A stretch of 18,255 nucleotides of DNA, from NCBI GenBank assembly GCA_035687245.1, contig DASRYH010000020.1, positions 1 through 18,255 of the forward strand. Reading direction: 5' to 3'. Of the stretch, positions 14,233 through 18,255 are shown piece after piece. The stretch is from DASRYH01 sp035687245 (GTDB taxonomy: Bacteria > Actinomycetota > Coriobacteriia > Anaerosomatales > PHET01). Numbering within the stretch: position 1 is the stretch's first letter; each line of letters starts with the position of its first letter. The notes under the pieces are model-generated. The model ran no database searches, was not told where the DNA came from, and worked only from the letters and a program-made list of their open reading frames with translations. A program made the translations under genes and the position numbers.

Positions 14233-14967
14233 CTACCCAGCGTCGGCGTCACGCGACGCCTCCGCGACAGCTCTCTCATCTTCGGTGAGGTCGGCGGCGT
14301 CAAACAGGTCCGGACGCACCTGCGCCGTCCTCGCAATGGCCTGCTCTCGCCTCCAACGCGCGATACGCGCGTGGTCGCCACTCCGAAGCACTTCGGGTAC
14401 TTCCATGCCCCGGTACTGCGCGGGACGAGTGTACTGAGGGTACTCCAAAAGTCCTTCGGCAAACGACTCGTCAACTGCCGAATCCTCGTGCCCCAACACC
14501 CCTGGAAGCAGGCGCGTCACAGCATCGATCACGACCATCGCCGGCAGCTCGCCGCCGGTCAGCACGTAGTCACCGATTGACAGCGTGAGGTCGGCTTGCT
14601 CCAGTGCTCGCTCGTCGAAGCCTTCGTAGCGCCCGCATACGAAGACGAGGTGTTCTCTCGCCGAAAGCTCGTGAGCGATCGCCTGCGAAAACGGCACACC
14701 TACCGGCGCCATGAAGACGACGTAGGGGGCCTCGGATGCGACCTCGCGCATCGCGTCGAGCGCTTCAAAGAGAGGCTCGGGCTTCATCACCATGCCGGGA
14801 CCGCCGCCGTAGGGGTAGTCGTCGGTGGTGCGGTGACGATCGTGCGCCCACTGCCTCAGGTCGTGCACGTTGAGATCCAGCGCGCCATTCTCCTGCGCAA
14901 GCCCAGTCATCGAAGCCGACATCGGCTCGAACATTTCGGGGAAGATCGTGATCACGTCGACGCGCAC
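14233..14967 (-). CDS. trmD: tRNA (guanine37-N1)-methyltransferase
   Basis: TrmD puts m1G at position 37, next to the anticodon, using S-adenosylmethionine; this prevents +1 frameshifting. The 244-residue SPOUT (trefoil-knot) protein begins VRVDVITIFPEMFEP. It contains DDYPYGGGPGMVMKPEPLF, the knot motifs LVFVCGRYEGFDERA and LSIGDYVLTGGELPAMVVID, then TRLLPGVLG and a C-terminal helical domain with YRGMEVPEVLRSGDHARIAR. I chose GTG at 14967: GGGGAGGA lies 8 nt upstream and the homologous N-terminus (MRxDVxTxFPEMF) begins here. A GTG at 14973 is possible but too close to the Shine-Dalgarno. It follows rimM by 2 nt, the conserved rimM-trmD order. Identification is secure. Confidence 0.97.
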   Translation of the reverse strand: MRVDVITIFPEMFEPMSASMTGLAQENGALDLNVHDLRQWAHDRHRTTDDYPYGGGPGMVMKPEPLFEALDAMREVASEAPYVVFMAPVGVPFSQAIAHELSAREHLVFVCGRYEGFDERALEQADLTLSIGDYVLTGGELPAMVVIDAVTRLLPGVLGHEDSAVDESFAEGLLEYPQYTRPAQYRGMEVPEVLRSGDHARIARWRREQAIARTAQVRPDLFDAADLTEDERAVAEASRDADAG

Positions 14968-14969
14968 GC

Positions 14970-15497
14970 TCACTCCTCCCCTTCGATCAGCCCGTCGAGC
15001 AACTCGACGTCGATAGTCTGCGTCTCGTCGTCGATCTCGACCACAACATCGTCGATCACCGGCACGAGTACCTCGCCGAAGGGTCCGTGCACGATCCACA
15101 CATCGTTAGCGCCGGTGATGAGCACCTCGGTGATCGTGCCGACTGAGCCGCGCTTGGCGTCGATGAGCTCATAGCCCACGACATCATCGAACTCCTCTTG
15201 CGCATCGAAGTCCTCGGGCAGCGAGTTCGTCTCGACCAAGATCGTGCGGTTCTGGAGCTGGCGCGCGACATCGATAGAGTCCACGCCGGCAAGGCTCGCA
15301 ATCGGCCCTTTCGGCCCCGGACGTACGCCGGTGATGGCGGTCTGCCGAAGCGAAGGTACCGGAGGCACAAGCCAGGCCGGCAGCCCGACCAGAAGGTCAA
15401 GCGAGGCCCCGTAGTCGGTGACTACGGAGACCTCGCCTTTAAGACCATGCGTCTTAACGATGCGGCCTACGGTCGTGAACGGCTCAGAAGCCATCAT
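14970..15497 (-). CDS. rimM: 16S rRNA processing protein RimM
   Basis: RimM helps mature the 30S head by binding ribosomal protein S19. The 175-residue protein has the N-terminal beta-barrel (TTVGRIVKTHGLKGEVSVVT) and, after a linker, the C-terminal PRC-barrel domain with DVVGYELIDAKRGSVGTITE, a VWIVHGPFGEVLVPVIDD segment and the usual acidic end. ATG codons at 15497 and 15494 are both possible; the second is better spaced (6 nt) from GAGG. The gene lies 5 nt after khpA and 2 nt before trmD, so it is part of one tightly packed unit. Identification is secure from motifs and context. Confidence 0.94.
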   Translation of the reverse strand: MMASEPFTTVGRIVKTHGLKGEVSVVTDYGASLDLLVGLPAWLVPPVPSLRQTAITGVRPGPKGPIASLAGVDSIDVARQLQNRTILVETNSLPEDFDAQEEFDDVVGYELIDAKRGSVGTITEVLITGANDVWIVHGPFGEVLVPVIDDVVVEIDDETQTIDVELLDGLIEGEE

Positions 15498-15502
15498 CGA
15501 CC

Positions 15503-15754
15503 TCAGCCGATTACGTCGACGTCTACCTGAAGACCCTCAGCACTGCCAGCGGCGCGTGCGAGCGTGCGGATCGCCTTGATGATCCGACCGCCGCGGCCGA
15601 TGACTTTGCCTACATCTTCCGCGTCGAGGGTTACCTCGAAGCGAACCGTGTCGGCCTCTTCGAGACACTCGATAGAGACCGCATCAGCGTTCTCCACAAG
15701 CGACCCGATCAGATAGCGCACGAGCTCTTCAGTGTGTGCGCCGGTGCGCGTCAT
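15503..15754 (-). CDS. khpA: KH-domain RNA-binding protein KhpA
   Basis: KhpA is a small single-KH-domain RNA-binding protein; in other Gram-positives it pairs with KhpB and affects small RNAs and cell division. The 83-residue product is almost all KH domain. The diagnostic GxxG loop is GKVIGRGGRIIKAIRTLARA (about residues 49-68), preceded by a beta strand VRFEVTLDAEDV. It lies between rpsP and rimM, the conserved position for this family (formerly UPF0109/YlqC). ATG at 15754 is 12 nt after the rpsP stop and has no strong Shine-Dalgarno, so coupling to rpsP translation is likely. Family call secure; the role in this organism is inferred. Confidence 0.93.
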   Translation of the reverse strand: MTRTGAHTEELVRYLIGSLVENADAVSIECLEEADTVRFEVTLDAEDVGKVIGRGGRIIKAIRTLARAAGSAEGLQVDVDVIG

Positions 15755-15766
15755 GTTGACTTGCGC

Positions 15767-16339
15767 CTACTCGGCGTCGGCGGGCTCGGCCTCAGCCTCG
15801 GCGGCTTCCTCAGCGGGAGCCTCCTCAGCAGCGGCTTCCTCAGCGGGAGCCTCTTCGGCAGCCTCTTCGACGACAGCTTCCTCTGCAGGAGCCTCTTCGA
15901 CGACGGCTTCCTCGGCAGGAGCCTCAGCCTCAGCGGCAGCAGCCTCAGCAGCGGCAGCCTTGGCAGCAGCAGCTTCCTCAGCAGCGGCGACCTTGGCGGC
16001 AGCGGCCTCTTCGGCAGCCTTGGCAGCAGCAGCCTCTTCGGCAGCGGCCTTGGCGACCGACTTCTTCGAGGCCTTGCTCTCGACGACCGGCGCCTGCTTC
16101 TCACCCCTGGCAGCAGCGATCAGCTTAGCTGCGGCCTCGGTGGGCTGGGCACCCTTAGCGAGCCAGGCATCGATCTTATCGATGTCGAGCTCGATGGTGG
16201 ACGGCTCGGTGCGCGGGTTGTAACGGCCGACGATCTCGATGAAGCGGCCATCACGGCGGGCGCGACCATCAGCGATGACGACGCGGTAGAACGGGGCCTT
16301 CTTGGCACCGTGGCGCGCCAGGCGAATCTTGACTGCCAA
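15767..16339 (-). CDS. rpsP: 30S ribosomal protein S16 with long Ala/Glu tail
   Basis: S16 is an early-to-middle assembly protein of the 30S subunit. Residues 1 to about 80 form the S16 domain: VKIRLARHGAKKAPFYRVVI, ADGRARRDGRFIEIVGRYNP and KIDAWLAKGAQPTEAA. The remaining roughly 110 residues are a low-complexity tail, first Lys/Ala/Glu-rich, then acidic with repeated APAEEAVVEE-like units, giving 190 residues where about 80-90 is usual. Such tails occur in actinobacterial S16 proteins. The start is TTG at 16339, the only start that fits MAVKIRLARHG, with GAGGAG 5 nt upstream. It is the first gene of rpsP-khpA-rimM-trmD-lepB, behind a clear promoter. Identification is secure. Confidence 0.96.
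   Translation of the reverse strand: MAVKIRLARHGAKKAPFYRVVIADGRARRDGRFIEIVGRYNPRTEPSTIELDIDKIDAWLAKGAQPTEAAAKLIAAARGEKQAPVVESKASKKSVAKAAAEEAAAAKAAEEAAAAKVAAAEEAAAAKAAAAEAAAAEAEAPAEEAVVEEAPAEEAVVEEAAEEAPAEEAAAEEAPAEEAAEAEAEPADAE
15775..16066 (-). repeat. imperfect repeats encoding the S16 Ala/Glu tail
   Basis: The 3' part of rpsP consists of imperfect, partly tandem short units encoding blocks such as EEAPAEEAVVEE and AAEEAAAAKA. Codon choice varies between units, so the repeats are stronger in protein than in DNA. Such DNA is prone to slippage and length change between strains. Confidence 0.7.
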
Positions 16340-16409
16340 CAGAACTCCTCAAGTCAGGCGGCCTCGCGTGAATGGGCGCAGGCCACTTGGAACGACAAAG
16401 CGGTTGCCA

Positions 16410-16438
16410 ATGATACGACAGGCCAATGCGAGGGTCAA
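16410..16438 (-). promoter_or_regulatory. promoter for rpsP-khpA-rimM-trmD-lepB
   Basis: On the minus strand the -35 TTGACC (16433-16438) and -10 TATCAT (16410-16415) are separated by exactly 17 nt. They sit in the 129-bp gap between ffh and rpsP and give a leader of about 65 nt before the rpsP TTG. This is among the best promoter matches in the window. Confidence 0.78.
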
Positions 16439-16468
16439 AGACGCCGAAGGACTGCCGAAGGAAGTGCT

Positions 16469-17815
16469 CTAGCCCATAGGGGGCATGCCGGGAAGCCGCA
16501 TGCGCTTGCGGCCCTTACCTGTCATGCCCTGCATCTGCTTCATCATCTTGCGGGATTCGGCGAACTGCTTCAGCAGACGGTTCACGTCGGAGACGTGCAT
16601 TCCGCTGCCCTTGGCGATGCGTTCGCGGCGGTGGCCGTTGATGATCTTGGGGTTCACGCGCTCGGCAGGCGTCATCGAGAAGATGATTGCCTCGATGCGG
16701 TCGAGCTCGCGTTCGTCGACCTGACCTTCGAGCTCCTTCATCTGCTTACCCACACCCGGAAGCGACTTCAGGATGCCGCCGAGGCCACCCATCTTGCGTA
16801 CCTGCTTGATCTGGGCGAGGAAGTCTTCGAGTGTGAACTCCGCCTTGGCGAGCCGCTCGGCCGTCTTGGCGTCCATCTCCTGGCCTTCGGCGGCGTCTTG
16901 GGCCTTCTCGATGAGCGAAACGACGTCGCCCATCCCGAGGATGCGCTTGGCCATGCGGTCCGGGTGAAACGCCTCGAGCGCATCTGCGCGCTCGCCAACC
17001 GAAGCGAACTTGATCGGCTTGCCGGTGACCTGCCGAATGGAGAGCGCCGCACCACCGCGCGCGTCGCCGTCGAGCTTGCTCATGATGACGCCGTCGAAGT
17101 CGACCTTCTCTGCAAATGCTGCGGCAACGTTAACGGCATCCTGGCCGGTCATCGCGTCGACAACCATCAGGATCTGGTCGGGCTTAACGGCGTTTCGGAT
17201 GTTGACCGCCTCGGTCATCATCTCGTCGTCAACGTGCAGGCGACCTGCGGTGTCGACGATGACAACGTCGCGCAGGTTGTCGATCGCGTAGCGGATGCCT
17301 GCCTTGGCGATCTCAACCGGATCGTTGGACTCCCCGCGGTAGACCGGGATGTCGAGCTCTCGACCCAACGCCTCGAGCTGGTCGATTGCCGCCGGACGAT
17401 AGACGTCGCACGCCACCAGCAGGGGGCTTCTCCCCTCTTTGCGCAGGTTACGCGCGAGCTTGGCCGAGGCCGTCGTCTTGCCCGAGCCCTGGAGACCGAC
17501 AAGCATGATGACGTTGGGAATGCGCCCTGACAGCGCGAGCTTGCTGTTGGTGTCGCCCAGCAGGTGAGTGAGCTCGTCGAGCACGATCTTGACGACCTGC
17601 TGGCCGGGCGTGAGCGAGTTCATGACGTCGGAGCCCACGGACTTCTCGCGAACGCGGGCGACGAAGTCCTTCACTACCTTGAAGTTCACGTCGGCCTCGA
17701 GCAGCGCCATGCGGATCTCACGCATAGCAGCGTCGACGTCAGCCTCGGAGAGCCGGCCCTTGCCGGTGAGGTTCTTGAAGACCGCCTGCAAGCGATCTGA
17801 GAGGTTGTCGAACAT
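16469..17815 (-). CDS. ffh: signal recognition particle protein Ffh
   Basis: Ffh is the GTPase of the signal recognition particle. With 4.5S RNA it binds signal sequences on ribosomes and docks with FtsY at the membrane. The 448-residue protein has the N domain (1-95), then the G domain with P-loop GLQGSGKT (107-114), CDVYRPAAIDQL, DTAGR (188-192) and SKLDGDARGGAAL. The Met-rich M domain (about 325-448) has the RNA-binding GSGMHVSDVNRLLKQF and ends in RKRMRLPGMPPMG. ATG at 17815 has AAGGAG 9 nt upstream. It has its own promoter in the 70-bp gap after lepB and is followed by the rpsP promoter. The ffh-rpsP order is common; the ylxM and ftsY neighbours seen elsewhere are not in this window. Confidence 0.97.
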   Translation of the reverse strand: MFDNLSDRLQAVFKNLTGKGRLSEADVDAAMREIRMALLEADVNFKVVKDFVARVREKSVGSDVMNSLTPGQQVVKIVLDELTHLLGDTNSKLALSGRIPNVIMLVGLQGSGKTTASAKLARNLRKEGRSPLLVACDVYRPAAIDQLEALGRELDIPVYRGESNDPVEIAKAGIRYAIDNLRDVVIVDTAGRLHVDDEMMTEAVNIRNAVKPDQILMVVDAMTGQDAVNVAAAFAEKVDFDGVIMSKLDGDARGGAALSIRQVTGKPIKFASVGERADALEAFHPDRMAKRILGMGDVVSLIEKAQDAAEGQEMDAKTAERLAKAEFTLEDFLAQIKQVRKMGGLGGILKSLPGVGKQMKELEGQVDERELDRIEAIIFSMTPAERVNPKIINGHRRERIAKGSGMHVSDVNRLLKQFAESRKMMKQMQGMTGKGRKRMRLPGMPPMG

Positions 17816-17849
17816 CGAGAACAGCTCCTTGGTTACGAGAGGTCAGACC

Positions 17850-17878
17850 ACCCTAGACGCGGGTGTCGTGCTGGTCAA
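17850..17878 (-). promoter_or_regulatory. promoter for ffh
   Basis: On the minus strand the -35 TTGACC (17873-17878) and -10 TAGGGT (17850-17855) are 17 nt apart, within the 70-bp lepB-ffh gap. TAGGGT keeps the TA...T core usual for actinobacterial -10 boxes. The -35 is identical to that of the rpsP promoter. Confidence 0.68.
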
Positions 17879-17885
17879 TGTGCCG

Positions 17886-18255
17886 CTACTTCGGCGGGCC
17901 GAAGTCCGTAAGCGGCAGAATGATCCAGACCACCTTGCCGCGGATCTTGGACAGCGGTATCGGGCCTATGAAGCGGCTATCGAGCGAGACGGGCCGGTTG
18001 TCGCCCATCACGAAGATGGTGCCCGCGGGTACCGTGTGCAAGGGCATTGTCACACCCGCGGAAGGAACGATGATGACGTCGGCGCGATGCTCGGGGACGC
18101 CGTTGACGATGGGAACGTCGTCTACGACCTCAACGGTATCGCCCGCCACAGCGATCACGCGCTTGACGATGTCGTCGGCGGTCGACGGCGTTCCCATATC
18201 CAGCAGCACGATGGCGCCGCGCTTCGCGACACCCGCGTGCTTGTCGCGCAGGATG
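17886..18255 (-). CDS. lepB: type I signal peptidase, second copy (5' end outside window)
   Basis: This is the C-terminal part (about 122 residues) of a second type I signal peptidase; the gene runs past the right edge, so the transmembrane segment and catalytic Ser are not visible. Seen here are KRGAIVLLDM (the box after the catalytic Ser), the general-base Lys in DIVKRVIAVAGDTVEV, TIFVMGDNRPVSLDSRFIGP with an intact DSR triplet, and a hydrophobic end VVWIILPLTDFGPPK. Unlike the copy at 13626-14216 it keeps the canonical GD and DSR residues. It lies upstream of ffh. Actinobacteria such as Streptomyces often carry several lepB copies near rplS. The last codons form a small inverted repeat, noted under findings. 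Confidence 0.9.
   Translation of the reverse strand, partial: ILRDKHAGVAKRGAIVLLDMGTPSTADDIVKRVIAVAGDTVEVVDDVPIVNGVPEHRADVIIVPSAGVTMPLHTVPAGTIFVMGDNRPVSLDSRFIGPIPLSKIRGKVVWIILPLTDFGPPK

Noticed and set aside
14217..14474. In-frame upstream extension of lepB by 86 codons.
   Set aside because: It overlaps the trmD 3' end, and a good Shine-Dalgarno lies just before ATG 14216.
15775..16066. Repeats resembling a CRISPR or VNTR array.
   Set aside because: Units are irregular, lie in frame inside rpsP and encode Ala/Glu blocks; there are no spacers or cas genes.
15734..17530. A plus-strand open frame of about 600 codons with Ser/Gly-rich repeats.
   Set aside because: It is the antisense of khpA, rpsP and ffh; its repeats are only the complement of the S16 Ala/Glu tail.

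Overview
The window is a compact, GC-rich bacterial chromosome segment. It carries 22 recognisable protein-coding genes, all on the minus strand, so it should be read from the right end to the left. One gene, the second lepB, is cut by the right edge. No rRNA or tRNA genes, CRISPR arrays, insertion sequences, phage genes or integration scars were seen. No stretch longer than about 190 bases lacks a gene.

The organism is probably an actinobacterial-type, high-GC Gram-positive. My best guess is a deep lineage such as Coriobacteriia or relatives. This is inference from high GC, Ala/Glu-rich tails on ribosomal proteins S16 and S2, frequent GTG and TTG starts, a FliA/WhiG-type sigma gene next to rpsB, and a folate-dependent TrmFO, which is common in Firmicutes but less usual in Actinobacteria. 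The gene order matches the ancient block known from Bacillus and Streptomyces.

Layout in transcription order: (1) lepB (partial), then ffh behind its own promoter. (2) A promoter of near-consensus shape (TTGACC, 17 nt, TATCAT) drives rpsP-khpA-rimM-trmD-lepB, which covers ribosome assembly, tRNA m1G37 modification and signal peptide removal. (3) rplS has its own promoter and a strong terminator. (4) rnhB, yraN, comM (yifB), dprA, trmFO, xerC and the sigma gene form a DNA-processing group. The adjacent comM and dprA are the natural-transformation pair. (5) rpsB-tsf has its own promoter and an intercistronic hairpin. (6) After a 14-bp terminator-like hairpin comes the tightly coupled run pyrH-frr-uppS-cdsA-dxr (UMP kinase, ribosome recycling, undecaprenyl-PP, CDP-diacylglycerol, MEP pathway). 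Four of its junctions overlap by 4 nt or leave only a 4-nt gap.

The genes themselves are ordinary housekeeping genes; I did not find an exotic accessory system. The most interesting signal is at word level. TGCCGAAG occurs about 22 times by hand count, balanced between strands, spread over several reading frames and also outside genes, including inverted pairs at gene ends. That resembles a DNA-uptake-type repeated word, and the window also encodes ComM and DprA. Codon usage is a serious competing explanation. Other points are an atypical LepB, a hairpin holding a perfect Shine-Dalgarno before yraN, and TTG starts on pyrH, uppS and rpsP.
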